Positions 5,348 to 13,105 of a DNA stretch of 14,252 bases are shown here, piece after piece. The DNA is from M50B103 sp041667565 (GTDB taxonomy: Bacteria > Fidelibacterota > Fidelibacteria > Fidelibacterales > Fidelibacteraceae): positions 1 to 14,252 of the forward strand of contig CAZNFT010000046.1 of the NCBI GenBank assembly GCA_964572745.1, read 5' to 3'. Under the pieces are notes generated by a model. That model made no database searches and had not been told where the DNA came from. It saw only the letters and a list, made by a program, of their open reading frames with translations. The position numbers were made by a program, and so were the translations under genes. Numbering within the stretch: the stretch's first letter is position 1; each line of letters begins with the position of its first letter.

Positions 5348-7159
5348 AGATACTCAATCGATTACATCAAAACGATGCCCGAACTCTATTCGGATGCATT
5401 AAGCAGAGGACCAGACAGAAAACTTTATAATTATAAATCCGATGGTCAATGGAAAAGCATTAGCTATCAGGAAGCTTATGATATGTTTTCAATTCTGGGA
5501 TTTGGTCTTCTTTCTTTAGGACTTGAAGGAATGGACAAAGTTGGGATCTTGTCTGAAAACAGACCCGAATGGTGCTTATTTGACTGGACTTGCGCCCATT
5601 TTGGTTTTCCATCAGTCCCCATTTATCAAACATCCATTCCTAAACAGATCGAATACATTATTAATGATTCGGAATGTAAGCTGCTTGTAGTAAGCAACCA
5701 GGAACAGCTTAAAAAACTGATATCACTAAAAGAGCGTATAAAATCTTTGGAATATGTAATTCTTCTTGAAGAGACAAAACGAGAAGAAGAGTGGATCATT
5801 TCCTACAGCGATTTTATTGAAATGGGTAAAAAAGCCAAAGAAAATTCAAAACTGACAATGGATGATCATGTAAAAAAGATCAAAGCTAATGATCTTTGGA
5901 GTATTATTTATACCTCAGGTACATCCGGCGATCCAAAAGGCGTGCTTCTTACCCACTTTAACGCAGCAGCAAATGTTCAGCAAACACAAGCACACACTAT
6001 GTTTAAAGCAAATAAACGTTGGTTATCTTTTTTACCTTTAAGCCATAGTTTTGAGCGCACAACCTCACTTTTTAGTTTGTGGGTAGGTGCAGAGATCTAT
6101 TTTGCCGAAAGCATTGCAAAGGTTGCTGAAAACCTCAAAGAAGTCAAACCTCATCACATGACAACCGTGCCAAGATTATTGGAAAAGATCTATTCAACGA
6201 TCATCGAACAAGTTCTAGCGGGTCCTGCAGCCAAGCAGGAGATCTTTAACTGGGCTCAACGCGTTGGACACAAAGCTGCAAATAAATATCTTATTTACAA
6301 CAAAACTCCCATTGGACCTTTGGCTATAAAATATTCTTTAGCAAAGCGTTTGGTCTTTAATAAGATCTCAGCCATCTTTGGTGGTGAATTTATTCGTTGT
6401 ATTAGCGGTGGTGCTCCCTTAGCTCCCGAAATCGGTGAATTCTTCCTTATGGCCGGAATCTGCGTGCAAGAAGGGTACGGACTGACAGAAATGAGCCCTG
6501 TAACACATGCCAACTTAGAAAAACATTTAAAATTCGGTACTGTTGGGAAAGCAATACCCGATCTTAAAACTAAAATAGCCGAAGATGGTGAAATTTTGTT
6601 AAATGGTCCCAATCGTTTTTCAGGATATCACAAAAACCCGGAAGAAACTGCTGAAGCCATTGACAAAGATGGTTGGTTTCATACAGGTGATATAGGTTTT
6701 GTTGATGAAGATGGTTTTTTAAAAATCACAGACCGCAAAAAAAATATCATCATAACAGCAGGAGGCAAAAACATTGCTCCCGCAGGTGTAGAACAGGAAA
6801 TTTGCGCATCTAAATATATTGAGCAGGCTATTGTTATTGGTGACAGACAAAAATATCTTGTTGCCATTGTTGTTCCTTCATTAGAGATCATTCAAAAATG
6901 GGGAAAGAAACAAAACCCGGCACTAGAATTTGAAAATTATCAGGAAGTTGCGCTCTCCAAAGATGTGGAAAAACTCATCAGAGATGAGTTAGATAAAAAG
7001 CAAGAAGGTCTTGCCCGTTATGAGCAAATAAAGTACTTCTTTATAGCTCCGCAAGCTTTCACTATTGAAACCGGTGAATTAACAGCCAGCATGAAAGTCA
7101 AGCGAAACGAAATTATCGACAAATATAGACTTGAAATTGAGGAACTCTACAACAACTAG
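5345..7159 (+). CDS. Long-chain fatty-acid CoA ligase, paralogue 3 (probable ATC start)
   Basis: This is an AMP-forming acyl-CoA synthetase with YTSGTSGDPKG at 189-199, GYGLTE at 377-382, HTGD at 446-449, DRKKN at 463-467 and lysine 584 in GELTASMKVKR. From ATC it has 604 aa, as paralogues 1 and 2. It is closest to paralogue 2: they share the N-terminal IRYSIDYIKTMP and long identical blocks such as the NKYLIYNK region and CISGGAPLAPEIGEFFLMAGI, with short stretches of DNA identity around 4439-4459 and 6278-6298. Recent duplication or gene conversion could explain this. The ATG at 5375 would give a 594-aa form. It ends 20 bp before paralogue 4. Confidence 0.9.
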   Translation: MRYSIDYIKTMPELYSDALSRGPDRKLYNYKSDGQWKSISYQEAYDMFSILGFGLLSLGLEGMDKVGILSENRPEWCLFDWTCAHFGFPSVPIYQTSIPKQIEYIINDSECKLLVVSNQEQLKKLISLKERIKSLEYVILLEETKREEEWIISYSDFIEMGKKAKENSKLTMDDHVKKIKANDLWSIIYTSGTSGDPKGVLLTHFNAAANVQQTQAHTMFKANKRWLSFLPLSHSFERTTSLFSLWVGAEIYFAESIAKVAENLKEVKPHHMTTVPRLLEKIYSTIIEQVLAGPAAKQEIFNWAQRVGHKAANKYLIYNKTPIGPLAIKYSLAKRLVFNKISAIFGGEFIRCISGGAPLAPEIGEFFLMAGICVQEGYGLTEMSPVTHANLEKHLKFGTVGKAIPDLKTKIAEDGEILLNGPNRFSGYHKNPEETAEAIDKDGWFHTGDIGFVDEDGFLKITDRKKNIIITAGGKNIAPAGVEQEICASKYIEQAIVIGDRQKYLVAIVVPSLEIIQKWGKKQNPALEFENYQEVALSKDVEKLIRDELDKKQEGLARYEQIKYFFIAPQAFTIETGELTASMKVKRNEIIDKYRLEIEELYNN

Positions 7160-7179
7160 ATCCAAACACAGGAGGATTT

Positions 7180-9003
7180 ATGCAATTGAGTTTAAAATAT
7201 CTGGAAACTGTTCCAGAAATGTTCGCCTACTCCCTTGAGAAATATGGCGATCTGGTAAGATTTTCCGAAAAAGAAGATGGCGAATGGAAAACCTATTCTT
7301 TTAAGGAAACACAGTTAATCGTAGAAAAAATAGCTTTAGGCCTACACGCTTTGGGCTATGAACGTGGCGAAAAATTTGCCATCCTTTCTGAAAACTGTAA
7401 AGAATGGACAATGACAGATCTGGCTGCAGCACATTTAGGGCTTCCCACTGTAGCTATTTATCCGACACTTCCAACGAAGCAAATCCATTATATTTTAGAA
7501 AATTCCGATACCAGTGGTATAGTTTTATCTGATGATGTCCAATTGGATAAGATCAAAGAAATTAAGAAGGATCTTCCCAAGCTTAAATATGTTATCAGAA
7601 TTAAAGATAGAGCTCCACTTGATAAAGACTGGATGATTTCCTATGCGGATTTGCTAAAAAAAGGAAAAAAAGAACTGTCCAAAAATGAACATACTCTGAC
7701 ATCTTTTGGTAAAAAGATCAAGAAAGATGATCTTTGGACCATTATCTACACGTCGGGTACAACAGGCAATCCTAAAGGTGTTATGCTATCGCACTTTAAC
7801 ATTTGTTCAAATGCCCAATCCGCCATGGAAAGAATCAAGATACCTGCAAATGTGCGCTTTTTATCTTTCTTACCCTTAAGTCATTCATTTGAGCGCATTG
7901 TATCTCACGGATCTTACTATTGTGGTGCCGCTGTTTACTTTGCAGAAAGTCTTGATAAAATTGCCGACAACCTGCAGGAAGTTAAACCACACTACATGTT
8001 CGCCGTACCCAGGATCTTTGAAAAAGTCTATGCAAAGATCCATAGCAATGTTGCCGGCGCTTCCAATCTGAAGAAAAACATATTCAATTGGGCAAAAAAA
8101 GTCGGAGAAGCAACAGCTAAAAAATACCTGATCTTCGATAAAAAACCTCGTGGTAAATATGCTATCACTTACCCAATTGCAAAAGCCTTGGCTCTGAATA
8201 AGATCAAGAAGATATTAGGCGGTGAATTTATTTATGCCGTATCCGGTGGTGCACCCTTAGCTGAACATATTGGATATTTTTTCTCCGCTGCGGGCATCAA
8301 TATTCTTGAAGGATTTGGACTGACAGAAACATCTCCGGTTACGCATTTAACACCTCCCGGCGGCATTAAATTCGGCTCGGTAGGTCTGCCAATTCTTGAT
8401 GTAGAATGCATGATCGCACCTGATGGGGAAATTCTTATCCGTGGGCTTTGCGTCATGCAAGGTTATTATAAGAACCCCCTTGAAACAAAAGAAGCTATTG
8501 ATGAAAACGGCTGGTTTCATACCGGCGATATTGGCATGATAGACGAAGAAGGCTATCTAAAGATAACCGATCGCAAGAAAAACATCATTGTGACAGCAGG
8601 TGGCAAGAATATTGCTCCAGCTCCTATTGAAAACCTCATGCTTGAATCAAAATATATTGAACAAGTTGTCATTATTGGTGATCGCCGCAAATATCCCATC
8701 GCTCTTATCGTCCCCGCCCGGGAAGAAATAGAACAATGGGCACAGCAGAACACTATTGTTTATTCAAATTATCATACGCTTTTAAAAAACAATAAAGTTT
8801 ATGATCTTTTTGAAAAAGAACTGGCAGTTTTTCAAGAACAGCTGGCTCGCTATGAAAAATCCAAAAAGATCCTGCTGATAGCCAATCCCTTTAGCATAGA
8901 AAATGAAGAACTGACACCAAGCTTAAAAGTCCGTCGCAATAAAGTTGAAGAACACTACAGCAAACAAATTGAATCACTATATAGTATTGACGATCAAGCT
9001 TAA
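7180..9003 (+). CDS. Long-chain fatty-acid CoA ligase, paralogue 4 (divergent)
   Basis: This 607-aa AMP-forming acyl-CoA synthetase has YTSGTTGNPKG at 190-200, GFGLTE at 378-383, HTGD at 447-450, DRKKN at 464-468 and catalytic lysine 583 in EELTPSLKVRR. It keeps the textbook SGTTG P-loop and TPSLK motif, whereas paralogues 1-3 have SGTSG and TAS-x-K, so it is the outgroup of the array and may have a different acyl preference. ATG start with GGAG 5 nt upstream. It is the last gene of the operon; a strong terminator follows 90 bp later. Catalysis is secure; substrate is not. Confidence 0.93.
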   Translation: MQLSLKYLETVPEMFAYSLEKYGDLVRFSEKEDGEWKTYSFKETQLIVEKIALGLHALGYERGEKFAILSENCKEWTMTDLAAAHLGLPTVAIYPTLPTKQIHYILENSDTSGIVLSDDVQLDKIKEIKKDLPKLKYVIRIKDRAPLDKDWMISYADLLKKGKKELSKNEHTLTSFGKKIKKDDLWTIIYTSGTTGNPKGVMLSHFNICSNAQSAMERIKIPANVRFLSFLPLSHSFERIVSHGSYYCGAAVYFAESLDKIADNLQEVKPHYMFAVPRIFEKVYAKIHSNVAGASNLKKNIFNWAKKVGEATAKKYLIFDKKPRGKYAITYPIAKALALNKIKKILGGEFIYAVSGGAPLAEHIGYFFSAAGINILEGFGLTETSPVTHLTPPGGIKFGSVGLPILDVECMIAPDGEILIRGLCVMQGYYKNPLETKEAIDENGWFHTGDIGMIDEEGYLKITDRKKNIIVTAGGKNIAPAPIENLMLESKYIEQVVIIGDRRKYPIALIVPAREEIEQWAQQNTIVYSNYHTLLKNNKVYDLFEKELAVFQEQLARYEKSKKILLIANPFSIENEELTPSLKVRRNKVEEHYSKQIESLYSIDDQA

Positions 9004-9092
9004 TCGGGCTGTAAGCCACAAGCCTACTACAGGGCCGTGTTATTATCGCATAGCTAAACTTTAAAAAAGCTCTGCAACCAGAACATATACAT

Positions 9093-9119
9093 AGGACCTC
9101 GATAATCGGGGTCCTTTTT
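9093..9119 (+). terminator. Rho-independent terminator of the acyl-CoA synthetase operon
   Basis: AGGACCTCGA, loop taa and TCGGGGTCCT form a 10-bp stem with one G-T wobble, followed by TTTTT. It lies 90 bp after the fourth synthetase gene; no comparable hairpin lies in the 20-24-bp gaps between the four genes. Confidence 0.9.
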
Positions 9120-9177
9120 CGTAATATAATATTTCATTAGTGTAACCCATGTCTTGACACACAACGGCGAGTTTTAG

Positions 9178-9210
9178 ACTTTTTACTTTATACTTTTGCC
9201 TTTTGCCTTG
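9178..9210. repeat. Degenerate pyrimidine-rich micro-repeat
   Basis: A run of ACTTT-, TACTTT- and TTTTGCC-type words, including two direct TTTTGCC copies at 9194-9200 and 9201-9207. It is noncoding and overlaps the candidate promoter of the winged-helix gene. Words of this kind are frequent between genes in FCB-group genomes; that comparison is from memory. Confidence 0.4.
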
Positions 9211-9225
9211 TTTTGTGTATATTTG
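9196..9225 (+). promoter_or_regulatory. Candidate promoter of the winged-helix gene
   Basis: TTGCCT (9196-9201), a 16-bp spacer and TATATT (9218-9223) make a plausible -35/-10 pair. TATATTTG also fits the TAnnTTTG box described for Bacteroidota. A competing option is TTGACA at 9154-9159 with TAGACT at 9175-9180, but its 15-bp spacer is short. Either would start transcription between the operon terminator and the gene at 9266. Confidence 0.35.
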
Positions 9226-9265
9226 CATCAGACTAATCAAGAACCAAAAACACAAGGAGATATCA

Positions 9266-9457
9266 ATGGAAATTGGTGTATTAGCAGGTAAAATATGGGA
9301 AATTTTAGAAAAAAGTAGCGGAATGACCGCCAGCGCACTTGTAAAATCTACAGGTTCTAAAAGCAATGATGTGTATATGGCTTTAGGCTGGTTACTTCGT
9401 GAAGATAAGCTCGAAGCTGTTAAATCGGGTAATTGCATAAGATATTCTCTAAAGTAA
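9266..9457 (+). CDS. Small winged helix-turn-helix protein (DUF2582-like)
   Basis: This 63-aa protein is made almost wholly of one winged helix-turn-helix. Residues 5-17 (VLAGKIWEILEKS) form the first helix, 20-30 (MTASALVKSTG) the second, 32-46 (KSNDVYMALGWLLRE) the likely recognition helix, and 47-62 (DKLEAVKSGNCIRYSL) the two-stranded wing. Size and the Y-x-A-LGWLLRE-x-K signature recall the DUF2582 winged-helix family, whose members have no firmly known role. The ATG at 9266 has AAGGAGA 6 nt upstream; an in-frame TTG at 9203 has no ribosome site and would add an unrelated leader. It stands alone after the synthetase terminator and 56 bp before nth. DNA binding is inferred from fold only. 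Confidence 0.8.
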   Translation: MEIGVLAGKIWEILEKSSGMTASALVKSTGSKSNDVYMALGWLLREDKLEAVKSGNCIRYSLK

Positions 9458-9474
9458 TTTTACCGGAGAAAAAT

Positions 9475-9520
9475 ATTCCATGCTTTTCTTGGGCTCTCTG
9501 CTTAAATTAAAGCATGGAAT
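9475..9520 (+). promoter_or_regulatory. Inverted repeat enclosing the nth start codon
   Basis: ATTCCATGCTTT (9475-9486) and AAAGCATGGAAT (9509-9520) are perfect 12-bp complements around a 22-nt loop. The right arm contains the nth ATG (9514). In mRNA the stem would bury the start codon, and nth has no good ribosome site in front of it. Translational control or a protein-binding operator are both possible. Confidence 0.5.
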
Positions 9521-10158
9521 CTCTCAAAAAAAGACGCGAACGCTCACTCAAACTCATAGAAAAACTCGGGGAATTATACCCTGAGCTAACTTGCGAATTA
9601 AGTCACCAGAATGCTTATGAATTGCTCATAGCAACTATCTTATCTGCCCAATGCACAGATAAACGGGTGAATCTTGTAACTCCTGCTCTCTTTGAGCGTT
9701 ACCCAACAATAAAAGATATGGCTGAGGCCGACCCTAATGAATTGATTGAATATATTCGTTCTACAGGTTTTTTTAATAATAAATCCAAGAATATCATTGC
9801 CTGCTGTCAGGCACTTATAGAGCGTTTCGATGCTGAAGTCCCGGCAAGTATTGACGAATTAACCTCACTCCCCGGCGTGGGTAGAAAAACTGCTAATGTT
9901 ATCTTAAATCATATTTACCATGTTCCGGCCATTGTTGTTGATACTCATGTTGGCAGAATTTCAAGACATTTGGGATTGACCAGAGAAACAGATGCCACAA
10001 AAGTTGAATTCGAACTCATGAACATCCTTCCCAAAGATGCCTGGATAGCATGGAATCACCAATTGATCAAGCATGGTCGTTCCGTTTGTGTTTCTCGCAG
10101 ACCTAAATGTGAGATCTGCAAATTGCGGGAACTTTGCCCCGGTCCTTATACTAAATAA
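9514..10158 (+). CDS. nth: Endonuclease III (DNA glycosylase/AP lyase)
   Basis: This 214-aa base-excision-repair enzyme removes oxidised pyrimidines and nicks the abasic site. The helix-hairpin-helix LPGVGRKTAN lies at 119-128 with catalytic Lys125. The GxxxD-type catalytic Asp is 143 in VVDTHVGR. The C-terminal 4Fe-4S loop has Cys192, 199, 202 and 208 with the classic 6-2-5 spacing. Length and the N-terminal start match bacterial Nth proteins. The ATG sits in the right arm of a perfect inverted repeat and lacks a clear ribosome site, so its translation may be controlled. It follows the winged-helix gene by 56 bp and precedes the metalloprotease gene by 37 bp; co-transcription with either is possible but unproven. 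Confidence 0.96.
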   Translation: MESLKKRRERSLKLIEKLGELYPELTCELSHQNAYELLIATILSAQCTDKRVNLVTPALFERYPTIKDMAEADPNELIEYIRSTGFFNNKSKNIIACCQALIERFDAEVPASIDELTSLPGVGRKTANVILNHIYHVPAIVVDTHVGRISRHLGLTRETDATKVEFELMNILPKDAWIAWNHQLIKHGRSVCVSRRPKCEICKLRELCPGPYTK

Positions 10159-10195
10159 TTTTTAATAAAACATTTATAAAAATGGACAATGCAAA

Positions 10196-11080
10196 ATGAA
10201 GGCTAAATTCATTTTCCTTTTCATCGCTATGTCTGCCTTTCTTCTAGCGCTTCCCAATAAGCAGCTTAGTCAGGAACATATCCACGTGTTTTTTGCTGAA
10301 AAAGATCGTCGTATTGCTGAAATAAGCTTAAATACAGTCCAAAAACAACATGAAACACTGGGTTTAAAATACGATTTAGATATCAATCCTCTTTTTGTGT
10401 ACATTGCCGACTCAGAAAACAGCTATAGAAGACTCGCCGGTTCCAGCTCGGCACTATGGAGTATGGGTTTAGCATCCGGCGATAAATTACTTGTCAAAAG
10501 TCCTTCTTTTAGTCGCCAAAGTTTTAATGATTTTCAAAAAACACTTTTGCACGAAACGGCTCATCTTTCCGTCAGCGATACACCTTTGCCTGTATGGTTT
10601 AACGAGGGATTTGCTCAATATCATTCGGGACAATACGACCTGCGAAAACGCATTCTTGTTAGCAGGGCTTTTATCGGAAAAAACATTATTCCCCTGTCTC
10701 ATATTGAATATCTTATGCAAATGAAGCAAGATAAGGCTGAAATTGCCTATGCTCAATCTGTTGCTATGTTCTCTTATCTTGTAGAATACTTCGGTGAGGG
10801 ACTTGTGGGAAAATGTGTTCAGCTATCAAAAGAATATCAAGATTTCGACAGAGCTTTTTCGGCAGCTTTTCTCATGTCACCCGAACATTTTATGCAAGTA
10901 TGGCAACGCAATACCGAAAGCTCCTTCAGACCATATATCTTTCTTGACCAGCATAATCTTATCTGGATCCTGGCTCCCATTATGCTTGTGATAGGTTTTA
11001 TTCTAATGAAATACCGCAGCAAAAAACTTCTTGCAAAATGGGAAGCAGAAGAAATTGAAAACGAGGAGGATATTTCTTGA
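10196..11080 (+). CDS. Membrane-anchored gluzincin metalloprotease (peptidase MA-like)
   Basis: This 294-aa protein has a hydrophobic N-terminal signal (residues 4-20). It carries the zinc motif HETAH at 119-123 with a downstream glutamate in WFNEGFAQY (Glu137), the HExxH-plus-E pattern of gluzincins such as the peptidase MA-like superfamily. A single membrane helix lies near the C-terminus (about 254-272, NLIWILAPIMLVIGFILM), followed by a charged tail (RSKKLLAKWEAEEIENEED) expected on the cytoplasmic side. So the protease domain should face the periplasm, held to the inner membrane. The substrate is unknown. The start ATG has no clear Shine-Dalgarno; the leader is very AT-rich. It is followed 70 bp later by the exported multidomain protein. 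Confidence 0.82.
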   Translation: MKAKFIFLFIAMSAFLLALPNKQLSQEHIHVFFAEKDRRIAEISLNTVQKQHETLGLKYDLDINPLFVYIADSENSYRRLAGSSSALWSMGLASGDKLLVKSPSFSRQSFNDFQKTLLHETAHLSVSDTPLPVWFNEGFAQYHSGQYDLRKRILVSRAFIGKNIIPLSHIEYLMQMKQDKAEIAYAQSVAMFSYLVEYFGEGLVGKCVQLSKEYQDFDRAFSAAFLMSPEHFMQVWQRNTESSFRPYIFLDQHNLIWILAPIMLVIGFILMKYRSKKLLAKWEAEEIENEEDIS

Positions 11081-11150
11081 TTTTCTCCTATTATTTCCAT
11101 TAATAAGGTATTAGTTTTGTTTCACTCTCTAAAAAGAGCAGGTTAAAAAT

Positions 11151-12971
11151 ATGTTAAAGGAAATCATGAAAAAAATCGCCCTCATCTTAATATCGCTTGC
11201 TTTTGCCTTACCAATATTTGCCGAATTTGAATACCTATTTGGTCAACTTGTAAATGCTCGAGGTGGTATTGAAAAATGTGACAATGTCAAAATTAAGCTT
11301 TATGTTAATTCTCAGGCCAAAGCCTTCACTTACACTAATGAGAAGGGTGCTTTTTCAATAGGCCAAAACTCTAGCATTAACACAAACAATACTCTTCCAC
11401 ATAATTTTAGTTTAGATTCAAATTACCCTAATCCCTTTAACAAAATCACATCCCTTCCTTTTGAAGTCAATACACCCGGCACACTGAAATTAAATATTTA
11501 TAATATTCAGGGAAAAAAAGTACGATCACTGGTTCAGGATCATTATTCTAAGGGACAATATACTTTAACATGGAATGGTTTAGACGATAAGAACCAAGTT
11601 TGTCCTCAAGGCCTTTATTTTTATGTCATGCAAATGAAGGGTCAAACAGATTTCAAAAAAATGACGCTGCTCTCTTCTGATAATATTATTGCCAGTCCGA
11701 TTACTTCCATAGATCTTATTAGCCCCGCATCAGATAATATCGAATTAAAAATAGAAAGTATTCATATTAAAAATCGGAGCTTCATACAAACTTTTAGCGA
11801 ATTACCCACATCTTTAGATCTTGGCAACATCCCCATCCAGGTTTATCCATACTTAAAAACCATGCCCGATCCCTTAGCCCTTTTTGAGGGAGAAAGTGGA
11901 CTTGATACACTTGATATTTATTTTGAACAAGACTTTAATCTTAGTTCAGAAGATATAGATTTCGACTGGGAGATCACTCCGGACAGTAGCGTAAAAATAC
12001 ACTATTACAAAGTATCAAAAGGCTCAGCAGATTTCTCTATTCAGGAAGTGGGAGAATTTAAAATCAATACTTTTAAAATAAATTTCGATGTGGATCCGCG
12101 TCCCAGTATCTGGCCTAAAAAACTCAGACGCATCTATGTTGGAAAAAACTATGCCCGGGAGATTAAAATTGATTATGCAAAAGGACGTGTTAATATTAGT
12201 CCTTTTGGATCATTGCCCGCTTCCCTCAGCCTTAATGGTTTAAAACTTGAAGGTAGCTCGCAGGATACATTCTCTACATTGGTTTACATGGATATCATTG
12301 ATGATCGTAACATAACCTGTCGGGACTCAGTACTTATTGTCTCATCCCGCTATGAGAATCTGACTTTTAACGATTATGTTATTGACCTTCTGGAAGAATA
12401 TCATCGGGATGGTCGCTACCCATATTCTTGGGTCAGTGGATATAAAGGAGTCACAAAAGATCTTTATTATCAGGGCCGTTTAATAGCCAATGCCAATGCC
12501 GATTCTTCACAGAGCACCTATTGTTGTGGCATTACATTTGAGATCTGGTACCGGGCTATGATGCGCCTGCTGGACGATATGAATATGCCGGAAAATATCA
12601 ATAACATGAAAGCTTCAAACTTCTCATCATTTATTTCTAAATGGTTCGTGCAGGAAAAAAATGGTGATGGTCCCGGCATTGCCTTGGTAGATTATGGTCT
12701 TGGAAAAAAAATCGATAATATGCAAGATGTCAAAAAAGGCGATTTTGTGCAGATCTGGCGTACTTCAGGGAGTGGACACTCAGTTATTTTTATCAACTGG
12801 ACATATAATGCAGAAGGCGATACAACCGGAATGCGGTATTGGTCAACACAACCCAGCACTCAGGGAGTCAATTATAACATTGAGTATTTTTCCGGTTATG
12901 GCGGCAAGGTCGATAAAGCACACACTCACTATAGTCGCGGATTTAAGCCCGAAGATTTTATAGTTTATTAG
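11151..12971 (+). CDS. Exported multidomain protein: FlgD-like domain, Ig-like domains and C-terminal NlpC/P60- or CHAP-like domain
   Basis: This 606-aa protein has a signal peptide (KKIALILISLAFALPIFA, cut near residue 24). Residues 27-70 look like a carboxypeptidase-regulatory-type beta domain. Residues 87-174 match the FlgD Ig-like/type A sorting-like domain, with NYPNPFN at 91-97, LNIYNIQGKKV and GLYFYVMQ. This domain normally sits at the very C-terminus; here it is near the N-terminus. Two Ig-like segments follow (about 241-315, and 320-398 with SLPASLSLNG resembling He_PIG). The last 200 residues look like a papain-fold amidase or peptidase, with Cys458/459 in STYCCGITFE and His543 in GSGHSVIFINW as candidate catalytic residues. 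The ATG at 11166 has a closer purine-rich ribosome site (AAAGGAA) and would give a more typical signal start. Function in wall or surface processing is an inference. Confidence 0.75.
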   Translation: MLKEIMKKIALILISLAFALPIFAEFEYLFGQLVNARGGIEKCDNVKIKLYVNSQAKAFTYTNEKGAFSIGQNSSINTNNTLPHNFSLDSNYPNPFNKITSLPFEVNTPGTLKLNIYNIQGKKVRSLVQDHYSKGQYTLTWNGLDDKNQVCPQGLYFYVMQMKGQTDFKKMTLLSSDNIIASPITSIDLISPASDNIELKIESIHIKNRSFIQTFSELPTSLDLGNIPIQVYPYLKTMPDPLALFEGESGLDTLDIYFEQDFNLSSEDIDFDWEITPDSSVKIHYYKVSKGSADFSIQEVGEFKINTFKINFDVDPRPSIWPKKLRRIYVGKNYAREIKIDYAKGRVNISPFGSLPASLSLNGLKLEGSSQDTFSTLVYMDIIDDRNITCRDSVLIVSSRYENLTFNDYVIDLLEEYHRDGRYPYSWVSGYKGVTKDLYYQGRLIANANADSSQSTYCCGITFEIWYRAMMRLLDDMNMPENINNMKASNFSSFISKWFVQEKNGDGPGIALVDYGLGKKIDNMQDVKKGDFVQIWRTSGSGHSVIFINWTYNAEGDTTGMRYWSTQPSTQGVNYNIEYFSGYGGKVDKAHTHYSRGFKPEDFIVY

Positions 12972-13105
12972 AACTTATCTAGCTAATAATCCATTATAAA
13001 CAGCGGTATGTGTATCTAATAGAGAAAAATTATACTTAACTTATTGCCAAATAAGGGGAACTTGTGTAGTTTTCAAACGACTCAATAATATTAAAAGGAG
13101 TCAAT
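12972..13105. promoter_or_regulatory. Intergenic region with candidate promoter for the PorQ-like gene
   Basis: TTGCCA (13044-13049), a 17-bp spacer and TAGTTT (13067-13072) form a weak sigma-70-like pair about 30 bp before the gene. No hairpin with a T-run follows the preceding gene, so read-through is also possible. Confidence 0.35.

Noticed and set aside
5375..7159. Start of paralogue 3 at the ATG at 5375 (594 aa)
   Set aside because: Same argument: GGAG sits 6 nt before ATC at 5345, and only synonymous changes separate the extra codons from those of paralogue 2.
9203..9265. N-terminal extension of the winged-helix protein from TTG at 9203
   Set aside because: The extension overlaps the candidate promoter, has no ribosome site, and the ATG at 9266 has AAGGAGA at good spacing.
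9061..9438. 125-codon - strand reading frame
   Set aside because: It lies across the operon terminator and opposite the well-supported winged-helix gene; it is a shadow frame.
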